5,102 bases of DNA from an uncultured Ventosimonas sp. (lineage in GTDB: Bacteria; Pseudomonadota; Gammaproteobacteria; Pseudomonadales; Pseudomonadaceae): assembly GCA_945283395.1 (NCBI GenBank), contig CALYQH010000118.1, positions 1-5,102 of the forward strand. Reading direction: 5' to 3'. Positions within the stretch are counted from its first letter, which is position 1; each line of letters begins with the position of its first letter. Below, piece after piece: positions 1-5,102 of this stretch. A program made the translations under genes and the position numbers. Under the pieces are notes generated by a model. The model was not told the DNA's origin and did not search any database. It saw only the letters and a list, made by a program, of their open reading frames with translations.

Positions 1-13
1 TTTTAAAATTTTA

Positions 14-202
14 CTATTCATACTTAATCCACTGATTTTTTTCCTTTTGTATTCGCTGGTAAATTTCTTCACGATGTACAGCTACCTCTTTTGGAGCACT
101 GACACCAATACGAACTTGGTTACCTTTAACACCTAAAACAGTGATGTTTACATCATCACCAACCATTAAAGCTTCCCCAACCTTACGGGTTAGAATTAAC
201 AT
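14..202 (-). CDS. csrA: Carbon storage regulator CsrA (RsmA), global RNA-binding protein
   Basis: This is a complete 62-residue CsrA/RsmA. The family forms a small beta-strand-swapped homodimer that binds GGA motifs in mRNA leaders and changes translation or stability; in gammaproteobacteria it acts on carbon storage, motility, biofilm and secondary metabolism. The sequence opens with [17 protein letters not shown] and contains [11 protein letters not shown] (residues 24-34) and [16 protein letters not shown] (36-51). The two RNA-binding positions known from E. coli, Leu4 and Arg44, are both present. Length fits the family (about 60-65), and only the C-terminal tail after residue 55 is lineage-specific. 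The ATG at 202 is supported by a strong GAGGAG Shine-Dalgarno seven bases upstream. It lies downstream of lysC on the same strand, as in Pseudomonas. The TAG stop is 13 bases from the window edge, so its terminator is not visible. Confidence 0.97.
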   Translation of the reverse strand: MLILTRKVGEALMVGDDVNITVLGVKGNQVRIGVSAPKEVAVHREEIYQRIQKEKNQWIKYE

Positions 203-215
203 TCCCTATCTCCTC
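203..215 (-). promoter_or_regulatory. csrA ribosome binding site with overlapping GGA motifs
   Basis: On the minus strand, GAGGAG (215 to 210) sits seven bases before the csrA ATG and is the best Shine-Dalgarno in the window. It contains one GGA, and a second (GGGA, 206 to 203) directly abuts the start codon. GGA is the CsrA recognition core, and E. coli CsrA represses its own translation through leader GGA sites. Autoregulation here is an inference from motif position only; I did not find that either GGA sits in a stable hairpin loop. Confidence 0.6.
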
Positions 216-244
216 ACAAGTACTTCTAGGACGCAAACCTAATT

Positions 245-284
245 AAAAAAAATTTCGACAAGCAAAAATACCAAGACTTTGCCT
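245..284 (-). terminator. Weak hairpin followed by U8 in the csrA leader (possible attenuator or lysC terminator)
   Basis: Read on the minus strand, AGGCAAAG (284 to 277) can pair with TTTTGCTT (267 to 260). This gives an eight-pair stem including two G-U pairs, with a nine-base loop. A run of eight T (252 to 245) follows after a seven-base gap. A stem with few GC pairs and a detached U-tract is a poor intrinsic terminator. It lies inside the leader if the -10 at 309-314 is used, so it could attenuate csrA or end read-through from lysC. It may also mean nothing in such AT-rich DNA. Confidence 0.2.
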
Positions 285-308
285 TATAAAACAATATAAA
301 AATACACC

Positions 309-314
309 ATTATA
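309..314 (-). promoter_or_regulatory. Candidate csrA -10 element
   Basis: A perfect TATAAT lies on the minus strand at 314 to 309, about 110 bases upstream of the csrA start and inside the lysC-csrA gap. An overlapping CTATATT (319 to 313) resembles the C-preceded -10 favoured by RpoS holoenzyme, and csrA has an RpoS-dependent promoter in E. coli. No good -35 hexamer is found 16-18 bases upstream, where the DNA is mostly a T-tract. The call rests on the -10 and on the need for a csrA promoter. Confidence 0.35.
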
Positions 315-365
315 ATATAGGCATAAAATTTTAAAAAAAGTACACTTTTGTTTCAAAACATTTAA

Positions 366-860
366 CTAACCTAATGTTTTGTCTGGGACATCTAGCTCAA
401 ACGCCTTATGTAACGATCTGACTGCTAACTCCAGATATTTCTCTTCAATCAATACAGAAATTTTAATTTCTGAAGTTGATATCATAAGAATATTGATACC
501 TTCCTTAGCAAGAACTCCAAACATACGGCTAGCGACCCCTGCATGCGACCTCATACCAACCCCAACAAGAGATACTTTAGCAATATCAAGATTACCTGCT
601 ACTTCTTTTGCCGAAATTTTCGAGGCTGTCTCTTTTAAGATATCAAAGGCCATTTGATAATCACTACGAGACACCGTAAAAGTGAAATCTGTGGTTTTAT
701 CTTGAGATATGTTTTGTATAATCATATCTACTTCAATATTGGCATTACTAATAGGACCAAGAATATTTGATGCCACCCCTGGAGTATCTGGCACTCCCCT
801 AATGGTCAACTTAGCTTCATCTCTACTAAAAGCAATACCTGAAATAATAGGTTGTTCCAT
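366..860 (-). CDS. Probable internally initiated aspartokinase beta (regulatory) subunit
   Basis: This is a nested, in-frame product of lysC: 164 residues starting at codon 248 (MEQPIISGIAFSRDEAKL). It contains both ACT domains and no kinase domain. In the aspartokinases of Bacillus subtilis and Corynebacterium glutamicum, lysC encodes overlapping alpha and beta chains. The C. glutamicum beta chain starts at the equivalent Met, after the kinase domain, and the chains form an alpha2-beta2 enzyme whose feedback sites lie at their interface. Here the ATG at 860 is preceded by GAAGAGG ending five bases upstream, a clearly better ribosome binding site than that of the full-length protein. The internal start is inferred from this signal and the family precedent; no expression evidence is available. 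Confidence 0.5.
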   Translation of the reverse strand: MEQPIISGIAFSRDEAKLTIRGVPDTPGVASNILGPISNANIEVDMIIQNISQDKTTDFTFTVSRSDYQMAFDILKETASKISAKEVAGNLDIAKVSLVGVGMRSHAGVASRMFGVLAKEGINILMISTSEIKISVLIEEKYLELAVRSLHKAFELDVPDKTLG

Positions 861-1601
861 AGAAACCTCTTCATCTATAGTAATAAGGGTGCCAGGGCCT
901 TCTTTGAAGCTATGGAGTACCCGTAGTGGTACATTATACTTACCAGCAAACTCTACCGAACGAATTTGCAATACTTTAGAACCCAAACTGGCCATTTCTA
1001 ACATTTCTTCAAAGGTAATTTTATCTAAACGACGGGCTTTAGGTTCAACACGTGGATCTGTAGTATAAACCCCATCTACATCAGTATAAATTTGACATTC
1101 ATCTGCCTTTAAAGCAGCAGCTAATGCTACTCCGGTTGTATCCGAACCCCCTCGGCCAAGGGTAGTGATATTGCCTTCTTCATCAATACCTTGAAAACCA
1201 GCAACAATAACAACACTATTGGCTTTTAAATCGGCTCTAATACGTTGATCATCTATATGTAAAATACGTGCCTTAGTATGAACACTATCAGTCACAATAC
1301 GAACCTGTCCGCCGGTGTAAGACCGTGCAGCTACACCTAGATCATTTAGCGCAATGGCAAGCAAAGCAATGGTCACTTGCTCGCCAGTAGAGACCATTAC
1401 ATCCAGCTCTCTTAAATTTGGTTTAACACTCATTTGTTTTGCTAGACCTAATAATCTATTGGTTTCTCCACTCATAGCAGAGACCACAATCACTAAATCA
1501 TGACCCGCTTCTTTAAAGGTTTTGATCTTTTTTGCAATCTGTTGAATACGCTCAATCGATCCTACCGAAGTACCACCAAATTTTTGTACAATTAACGCCA
1601 T
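366..1601 (-). CDS. lysC: Aspartate kinase (aspartokinase), alpha subunit
   Basis: This 411-residue enzyme phosphorylates L-aspartate with ATP to 4-phospho-aspartate, the committed step toward lysine (and diaminopimelate for peptidoglycan), threonine and methionine. The amino-acid kinase domain fills about residues 1-245, with the nucleotide/substrate motif KFGGTS at 7-12, STGE at 71-74, GRGGSDTT at 149-156 and YTDVDGVYTTDPR at 172-184. Two ACT regulatory domains follow, near 265-335 and 345-405, including GVPDTPGVAS and STSEIKIS. Length and sequence fit the Pseudomonas-type monofunctional aspartokinase, with no homoserine dehydrogenase fused. The ATG at 1601 fits the conserved start MALIVQKFGG; its Shine-Dalgarno is weak (AGG eleven bases upstream). 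It starts 33 bases after the alaS stop, so it is probably co-transcribed with alaS. Two ACT domains imply feedback inhibition by lysine and/or threonine (family knowledge). No lysine riboswitch fits in the short gap upstream. Confidence 0.97.
   Translation of the reverse strand: MALIVQKFGGTSVGSIERIQQIAKKIKTFKEAGHDLVIVVSAMSGETNRLLGLAKQMSVKPNLRELDVMVSTGEQVTIALLAIALNDLGVAARSYTGGQVRIVTDSVHTKARILHIDDQRIRADLKANSVVIVAGFQGIDEEGNITTLGRGGSDTTGVALAAALKADECQIYTDVDGVYTTDPRVEPKARRLDKITFEEMLEMASLGSKVLQIRSVEFAGKYNVPLRVLHSFKEGPGTLITIDEEVSMEQPIISGIAFSRDEAKLTIRGVPDTPGVASNILGPISNANIEVDMIIQNISQDKTTDFTFTVSRSDYQMAFDILKETASKISAKEVAGNLDIAKVSLVGVGMRSHAGVASRMFGVLAKEGINILMISTSEIKISVLIEEKYLELAVRSLHKAFELDVPDKTLG
861..872 (-). 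promoter_or_regulatory. Internal Shine-Dalgarno for the lysC beta start
   Basis: GAAGAGG (872 to 866 on the minus strand) precedes the ATG of lysC codon 248 by five bases. The same bases encode Asp/Glu-Glu-Val of the alpha chain, and acidic residues here naturally give GA-rich codons, so a Shine-Dalgarno could arise by chance. Its spacing is nevertheless good, and it falls at the known alpha/beta junction. Confidence 0.45.
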
Positions 1602-1634
1602 GATATTAAATGCCTACGATCATATATTATATAA

Positions 1635-4259
1635 TTATAAAGTTTGTTCTACATAAGCCCTAGCCAATGCTAATGCCTCATCTATTTTTGACACATCAGA
1701 CCCACTACCCTGTGCCATCGAGGGGCGGCCACCACCTTTGCCAGCAACCATTTCACAAACACGTTTAATTAAATCGCCTGCTTTAAATTTATTAGTAAGA
1801 TCATCCGTCACACCTGCAACTAACACAACTTTACCTTCTAATTCACTTGCTAATAAAATGATTCCTGAAGCTAATTTATTCTTTAGTTGATCTAATAACA
1901 CTAATAAGGCTTTATTATCTTGTCCATCAACGCGTGCTGCTAATACCTTAGTACCGTTAATAGTTACTGCCTGAGTTAATAAATCACTACCTGCCGCTGA
2001 AGCCAATCTACCTTTAGTTTGCGCTAGCTCTTTTTCTAACAACCTATTATGCTCTAATAGTGACTTTAATTTATCCACAACATTATCTTTAGTACCTTTC
2101 AATAATGAAGCAGCAACGGTCAGATCGTCTTCTAGATGAGTTAAATAATCAAGAGCCACTTTAGCTGTTACTGCTTCAATACGACGAACACCTGCCGCAA
2201 TGCCTGTTTCACCAATAATTTTGAACAGCCCTATATCACCTGTGCGTCTAGTATGGGTTCCGCCACAAAGTTCTATTGAAAATCCTTCACCCATGCTCAA
2301 TACTCTAACGGTATCGCCATATTTTTCACCAAATAGCGCCATAGCACCTGCTTTTTTAGCAGTCTCTATATCGGTTATTTCAGTTTTAACCTCAGAATTT
2401 AGTCTAATCTGTTCATTGACAATTTGCTCAATACTTACTAATTCATCGTGTGTGACTGCCTCAAAATGGCTAAAATCAAAACGTAACCGCTGACTATCAA
2501 CCAGTGATCCTTTTTGATGTACATGTTCGCCTAAAACTTGCCTTAATGCGGCATGTAATAAGTGTGTAGCAGAGTGGTTAAGCGCCGTGGCATGACGTAC
2601 TTGATCATCTACTACAGCATTTAATAACATTTCTGGATGCAAATGGCCTTCTGCTAACACACCATGATGTAAAAAAGCACCTTGCACCTTGGTTACATGC
2701 GTAACCTCAAAACAAACGCCATCACTAAATAAATAGCCTGTATCCCCTACTTGGCCACCAGATTCAGCATAAAAAGGTGTTTTATCTAGGACAAGCGCGG
2801 CATTATCTCCTTTAGCCAACTCATCAACTTGCTGATTATCCTTTAAAATAATAACAATCTTACTTTCATCAATTAACTTCTGATAACCTGTAAACTCTGT
2901 TTTAGTATCTAATGCTAAGAGGCTGTTATAGTCCATAGCAAAATTGCTGGCTGATTTAGCTCTTGCTTGCTGCTCCTGCATCTTTTGCTGAAAACCCACT
3001 TCATCTAAATTAAGGTTTCTTTCGCGGGCAATATCATTAGTTAAGTCCACAGGAAAACCATAGGTATCATACAGCTTAAAAATAACTTCACCTGGAATAG
3101 TAGTACCTGATAATGCGGCTAAATCCTGCTCTAGAATACGCAAGCCTTGATCCAACGTTTTAGCAAACTGTTCTTCTTCCGCTTTCAATACTCTTGATAT
3201 ATGAGACTCATTAGTTTTTAATTCAGGGTAAGCGTTACCCATTTCAGCCACTAAAGCGGCTACTATTTTATAAAAGAAAGCGCCTTTAGCTCCTAATTTA
3301 TTTCCGTGCCGACATGCACGCCTGATAATTCTTCGTAGCACATAACCACGCCCTTCATTAGAAGGCAGCACCCCATCTGCTATTAAAAAGCTACAAGAAC
3401 GTATATGATCAGCCACCACTTTTAATGATGGGGCATTATCATTAACACAGCCGATTGCTTCAGCAGAAGCTTTTAATAAATTAACAAAAGAATCAATCTC
3501 ATAATTTGCATGAACATGTTGCATGACTGCACTGATACGCTCAAGCCCCATGCCTGTATCCACGCTAGGAGCAGGCAGCGGACACAATTGACCATCAGCA
3601 CTACGGTTAAATTGCATAAATACCACATTCCAGATCTCAACGTACCTATCACCATCTTCCTCTGGTGAACCTGGTAACCCCCCCCATATTTCAGGGCCAT
3701 GATCATAAAATATCTCAGTACAAGGGCCACAAGGGCCAGTGTCACCCATCGCCCAGAAATTATCGGAGGCATAAGGAGCACCTTTATTATCGCCGATACG
3801 AATTACTCTATCAGCTGCAACCCCCTGTTGTTTTGTCCAAATTTCAAACGCCTCATCATCATTGGCATAAATAGTTACCCATAATTTTTCTTTAGGTAAT
3901 CCTAACCAGTTAGGAGAGGTTAAAAACTCCCATGCATAGCTGATTGCGTCTTTTTTAAAATAGTCGCCAAAACTGAAATTACCCAGCATTTCAAAAAAAG
4001 TGTGATGTCTTGCTGTATAACCTACATTTTCAAGATCATTATGCTTTCCACCTGCTCTAACACATTTTTGACTGGTGGTAGCTCTTTTATAAGGACGTTT
4101 CTCTAAGCCTAGAAAACAGTTTTTAAACTGATTCATCCCAGCATTAGTAAATAATAAAGTAGGATCATTATCTGGTACTAATGAACTAGAAGGTACACGA
4201 GTATGGCCTTTACTTTCAAAGAAACGTAGATAAGCTTCACGGATTTCAGCACTTTTCAT
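1635..4259 (-). CDS. alaS: Alanyl-tRNA synthetase
   Basis: This 874-residue class II synthetase charges tRNA-Ala in the cytosol and hydrolyses mischarged Ser- or Gly-tRNA-Ala. Its length is almost that of E. coli AlaRS (876). The catalytic domain (about 1-245) has [19 protein letters not shown] from residue 64, with the motif 2 arginine at 68, and motif 3 DTGMGLER at 234-241. The tRNA-recognition region (about 250-460) includes [19 protein letters not shown]. The editing domain keeps all four zinc ligands: His562 and His566 in HSATH, Cys665 and His669 in CGGTH. A helical, probably coiled segment (about 725-755) leads to the C-Ala domain with [12 protein letters not shown] at 842-853; from memory the usual form has Asp where Ser847 lies. 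The ATG at 4259 matches the family N-terminus [10 protein letters not shown]; no clear Shine-Dalgarno precedes it. lysC follows after 33 bases. Confidence 0.98.
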   Translation of the reverse strand: MKSAEIREAYLRFFESKGHTRVPSSSLVPDNDPTLLFTNAGMNQFKNCFLGLEKRPYKRATTSQKCVRAGGKHNDLENVGYTARHHTFFEMLGNFSFGDYFKKDAISYAWEFLTSPNWLGLPKEKLWVTIYANDDEAFEIWTKQQGVAADRVIRIGDNKGAPYASDNFWAMGDTGPCGPCTEIFYDHGPEIWGGLPGSPEEDGDRYVEIWNVVFMQFNRSADGQLCPLPAPSVDTGMGLERISAVMQHVHANYEIDSFVNLLKASAEAIGCVNDNAPSLKVVADHIRSCSFLIADGVLPSNEGRGYVLRRIIRRACRHGNKLGAKGAFFYKIVAALVAEMGNAYPELKTNESHISRVLKAEEEQFAKTLDQGLRILEQDLAALSGTTIPGEVIFKLYDTYGFPVDLTNDIARERNLNLDEVGFQQKMQEQQARAKSASNFAMDYNSLLALDTKTEFTGYQKLIDESKIVIILKDNQQVDELAKGDNAALVLDKTPFYAESGGQVGDTGYLFSDGVCFEVTHVTKVQGAFLHHGVLAEGHLHPEMLLNAVVDDQVRHATALNHSATHLLHAALRQVLGEHVHQKGSLVDSQRLRFDFSHFEAVTHDELVSIEQIVNEQIRLNSEVKTEITDIETAKKAGAMALFGEKYGDTVRVLSMGEGFSIELCGGTHTRRTGDIGLFKIIGETGIAAGVRRIEAVTAKVALDYLTHLEDDLTVAASLLKGTKDNVVDKLKSLLEHNRLLEKELAQTKGRLASAAGSDLLTQAVTINGTKVLAARVDGQDNKALLVLLDQLKNKLASGIILLASELEGKVVLVAGVTDDLTNKFKAGDLIKRVCEMVAGKGGGRPSMAQGSGSDVSKIDEALALARAYVEQTL
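3678..3685 (-). repeat. G8 homopolymer in the alaS coding strand
   Basis: Eight consecutive C on the plus strand read as G8 on the coding strand, spanning TGG GGG GGG (Trp192-Gly193-Gly194) of alaS. It is the only long G/C homopolymer I notice in this AT-rich window. The reading frame is intact with exactly eight bases. Loss or gain of one base would truncate AlaRS before motif 3, giving an inactive enzyme. Confidence 0.9.
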
Positions 4260-4310
4260 AAAGTATTCTGCAACTAATAAAAATTAACTTAATAATTAAT
4301 GATCTTGGTT

Positions 4311-4336
4311 ATACTACCTATTAATAGTATATAGGT
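4311..4336. repeat. Interleaved inverted repeats upstream of alaS
   Basis: Two inverted repeats overlap in A-B-A'-B' order: ATACT (4311-4315) with AGTAT (4326-4330), and ACCTAT (4316-4321) with ATAGGT (4331-4336). A 10-base perfect palindrome, CTATTAATAG (4318-4327), lies in the middle. In RNA the two stems could form only as alternatives or as a small pseudoknot; in DNA they could be a protein-binding site. E. coli AlaRS was reported to repress its own gene by binding a palindrome flanking its transcription start, which makes the position suggestive. The arms are short and AT-rich. Confidence 0.5.
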
Positions 4337-4350
4337 AATAGCATTGTAAA
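4321..4350 (-). promoter_or_regulatory. Candidate alaS promoter
   Basis: On the minus strand, TTTACA (4350 to 4345, five of six matches to the -35 consensus) is followed after 18 bases by TATTAA (4326 to 4321, four of six). An overlapping TATACT (4331 to 4326) is a better -10 but lies only 13 bases from that -35. Either would start transcription roughly 50-65 bases upstream of the alaS ATG and would place the interleaved inverted repeats over the -10 and start region. Confidence 0.35.
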
Positions 4351-4763
4351 ACTCATTAATATATTAGATACAATTGATAAAATATATAAATGGCGCTACC
4401 AGCCGTTAACTATAAGCTATTGTAGCTACTAAGCAATGAATTTATCAAAAAAATCACACAATCATAATGAAAATAAAACTGATAATGACTCAATAATCTC
4501 AGCTACTTAACCAATCTTATCTGCTAAACCTTATTATATCTAATATTATAAGCTATTCAGCAAACATCATGACCTGTTATTGCCATACAAAATACCCAGC
4601 AAGTCAATAAAAAATATGACTAACTAAATGTTTTACTGCATAATTTATCTTAATAACTAACGAAATATAGTCTTTCCATAATGCCATATAGTAAAGATTA
4701 CTTAGCTAATTAACCTTTACGTTTTACATTTCCTAAAAACTATAAAACATATTTTAAATCTTT
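4337..4763. other. Gene-free AT-rich spacer between tRNA-Arg and alaS
   Basis: Stops are dense in all frames. The longest plus-strand candidate that I checked is a 24-codon ORF at 4436-4510 with no ribosome binding site. Structures visible are an AGCTA-TTG-TAGCT hairpin at 4415-4427, an 11-base direct repeat TATAAGCTATT at 4411-4421 and 4547-4557, and a 30-base dyad at 4691-4720. There is no integrase remnant, no convincing intrinsic terminator for the tRNA, and no recognisable ncRNA. It may be decayed DNA; I cannot assign a function. Confidence 0.6.
4691..4720. repeat. 30-base imperfect palindrome downstream of the tRNA
   Basis: The half-sites GTAAAGATTACTTAG (4691-4705) and CTAATTAACCTTTAC (4706-4720) are reverse complements at 13 of 15 positions, with the centre at the TTAGCTAA palindrome. 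As minus-strand RNA, one of the two mismatches becomes a G-U pair, so the stem would be slightly stronger in the tRNA's direction of transcription. No U-tract follows, so it is not a classical terminator. It lies 44-73 bases beyond the tRNA 3' end and could be a processing or stabilising stem or a protein site. Confidence 0.5.
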
Positions 4764-4837
4764 TGCACGAGGCGGGATTCGAACCCGCGACCTACCGCTT
4801 AGGAGGCGGTCGCTCTATCCAACTGAGCTACAAGCGC
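4764..4837 (-). tRNA. tRNA-Arg, anticodon CCU (reads AGG), with a mismatched acceptor stem
   Basis: This is a 74-base cloverleaf including the discriminator A73 at 4764. Starting at 4837: acceptor GCGCTTG, T8-A9, D-stem GCTC/GAGC with loop AGTTGGATA, anticodon stem ACCGC/GCGGT with loop CTCCTAA (anticodon CCT at 4803-4801), variable loop AGGTC, and T-stem GCGGG/CCCGC with loop TTCGAAT. A20, C35 and A73 agree with arginine identity. The D, anticodon and T stems pair perfectly. The acceptor 3' strand is CTCGTGC, giving a G3-U70 wobble and two adjacent mismatches, U5-C68 and U6-U67. The 3' CCA is not encoded (AAA follows), so CCA-adding enzyme would be needed. A good promoter precedes it. Being a functional gene, a decaying copy, or one altered at its 3' end by past integration are all possible; tRNA-Arg(UCU) elsewhere could cover AGG. 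Confidence 0.93.
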
Positions 4838-4847
4838 TAAGCTGTTA

Positions 4848-4876
4848 AATATACAAGAAAAGGATAGATTTGTCAT
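4848..4876 (-). promoter_or_regulatory. Promoter of tRNA-Arg
   Basis: On the minus strand, ATGACA (4876 to 4871, five of six matches to TTGACA) and TATATT (4853 to 4848, five of six to TATAAT) are separated by exactly 17 bases. Transcription would start near 4841, only a few bases before the mature tRNA 5' end at 4837, as is usual for single tRNA genes. It is the best sigma-70 promoter in the window. No GC-rich discriminator typical of strict stringent control is seen. Confidence 0.7.
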
Positions 4877-4950
4877 ATAGCAATTAAAGATTTTTTATAA
4901 AAAATGCTATTAATCATTAAATATTTAATTAAATCATACTACTACTTTTG

Positions 4951-4962
4951 TCTAAATTTAGA
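4951..4962. repeat. 12-base perfect palindrome
   Basis: TCTAAATTTAGA is a perfect dyad about 95 bases before the start codon of the plus-strand gene and directly after TTGTCT. Its size and position suit an operator for a dimeric regulator, but in AT-rich DNA such palindromes occur by chance, and no second copy is visible here. Confidence 0.35.
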
Positions 4963-4975
4963 GCAAATACTAACC

Positions 4976-5002
4976 AAGCTAAGAACTTAAACATTTTAGC
5001 TT
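4976..5002. repeat. Inverted repeat AAGCTAA / TTAGCTT
   Basis: AAGCTAA (4976-4982) and TTAGCTT (4996-5002) form a seven-pair stem that extends inward by a G-T and an A-T pair, leaving a nine-base loop. No T-run follows on either strand, so a terminator is unlikely. It lies about 55-80 bases upstream of the plus-strand start codon and may be an operator or, if transcribed, a 5' leader hairpin. Confidence 0.4.
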
Positions 5003-5042
5003 AGTCTAAAACAACAGAAAGTAACTCATATTAACCCGTTAT

Positions 5043-5046
5043 GGAG
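5043..5046 (+). promoter_or_regulatory. Shine-Dalgarno deciding the start of the plus-strand gene
   Basis: GGAG ends nine bases before the ATG at 5056. An in-frame ATG at 5041 overlaps this site and has no ribosome binding site of its own, so the start at 5056 is preferred. The five residues added by the upstream ATG (MEFYN) would also place an acid before the signal-peptide lysine. Confidence 0.7.
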
Positions 5047-5055
5047 TTTTATAAC

Positions 5056-5102
5056 ATGCCAAAAATTATCCCGCTCACCTTAACTCTACTGTCCTTTGCT
5101 AC
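5056..5102 (+). CDS. N-terminus of a probable exported protein (partial, runs off the window)
   Basis: Only the first 15 codons and two bases of the next are present: MPKIIPLTLTLLSFA. One lysine followed by an uninterrupted hydrophobic stretch rich in Leu, Thr and Ile is the start of a Sec signal peptide or N-terminal membrane anchor. No cleavage site or mature region is visible, so the family cannot be named. The gene is transcribed away from tRNA-Arg and has about 200 bases of upstream DNA with two inverted repeats, so it probably has its own, possibly regulated, promoter. Confidence 0.75.
   Translation, partial: MPKIIPLTLTLLSFA

Larger units (their letters stand above)
4877..5042. other. 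Divergent intergenic region upstream of the plus-strand gene
   Basis: No ORF of note is present. Palindromes are ATTAAATATTTAAT at 4916-4929, TCTAAATTTAGA at 4951-4962, and the inverted repeat at 4976-5002. A pair ATAGCA/TGCTAT (4877-4882 and 4905-4910) encloses TTTTTTATAAAAAA at 4891-4904. Promoter candidates for the plus-strand gene are weak: TTGTCT at 4948-4953 as a -35 has no good partner, and CATATT at 5027-5032 is a possible -10 without a clear -35. Confidence 0.5.

Noticed and set aside
349..360. TTTTG/CAAAA hairpin just after the lysC stop as a terminator
   Set aside because: Five weak pairs with one G-C, and the T-run is not adjacent; not stable enough to call.
379..1068. Two plus-strand ORFs of 92 and 119 codons opposite lysC
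   Set aside because: Antisense to a well-conserved gene, with no family resemblance; they exist because the real gene's codon bias removes stops on the other strand.
1626..1639. Palindromes ATTATATAAT and TATAATTATA in the alaS-lysC gap
   Set aside because: Purely A/T and expected by chance; no G/C pairs for a terminator, and the gap is too short for a riboswitch.
2071..2079. Perfect DnaA-box sequence TTATCCACA on the plus strand inside alaS
   Set aside because: Single copy, inside coding sequence (encodes part of Val-Asp-Lys), with no cluster of further boxes or AT-rich unwinding element; most likely chance.
2200..2493. Plus-strand 97-codon ORF opposite the alaS editing domain
   Set aside because: Lies antisense to the conserved region encoding the editing domain and has no recognisable protein features.
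3473..3884. One minus-strand (102 codons) and two plus-strand ORFs (69 and 61 codons) overlapping alaS out of frame
   Set aside because: All overlap the intact alaS frame and have no independent start signals that I can support. The minus-strand frame is only relevant to the G8 slippage idea.
4436..4510. 24-codon plus-strand ORF (MNLSKKSHNHNENKTD...) in the spacer
   Set aside because: No Shine-Dalgarno, low-complexity polar composition typical of translated AT-rich DNA, and no promoter.
4411..4557. 11-base direct repeat TATAAGCTATT (4411-4421 and 4547-4557)
   Set aside because: A single short AT-rich pair in about 500 bases is compatible with chance; flanking bases do not match and there is no element between the copies.

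Overview
The window looks like chromosomal housekeeping DNA from an AT-rich gammaproteobacterium. The protein sequences read as ordinary gammaproteobacterial types. The order alaS, lysC, csrA on one strand matches the arrangement I know from Pseudomonas; in Enterobacteria lysC lies elsewhere. Low GC with a Pseudomonas-like order suggests a low-GC member of Pseudomonadales or Pseudomonadaceae, such as an insect-associated Entomomonas-like lineage. That placement is inference from memory and was not tested.

Layout, read along the minus strand from high to low coordinates: a tRNA-Arg(CCU) gene at 4764-4837 with its own promoter, then about 500 bases of very AT-rich DNA with no gene (4260-4763), then alaS (alanyl-tRNA synthetase, 1635-4259), a 33-base gap, lysC (aspartokinase, 366-1601), a 163-base gap holding a possible csrA promoter and leader, and csrA (14-202). 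At the right edge the plus strand carries the first 15 codons of a probable exported protein (5056 onward). It is divergent from the tRNA and preceded by two inverted repeats.

alaS and lysC are spaced like an operon. csrA may be read both from upstream and from its own promoter. The genes serve core functions: charging tRNA-Ala, committing aspartate to the Lys/Thr/Met pathway, and global post-transcriptional control. lysC carries a convincing internal Shine-Dalgarno and ATG at codon 248, as expected for an aspartokinase made as overlapping alpha and beta subunits.

I see no mobile element, CRISPR array, defence island or undescribed multi-gene system. The most unusual items are two adjacent mismatches in the tRNA-Arg acceptor stem, a G8 homopolymer in the coding strand of alaS, an interleaved inverted repeat at the likely alaS promoter, and the dyads in the two intergenic regions.
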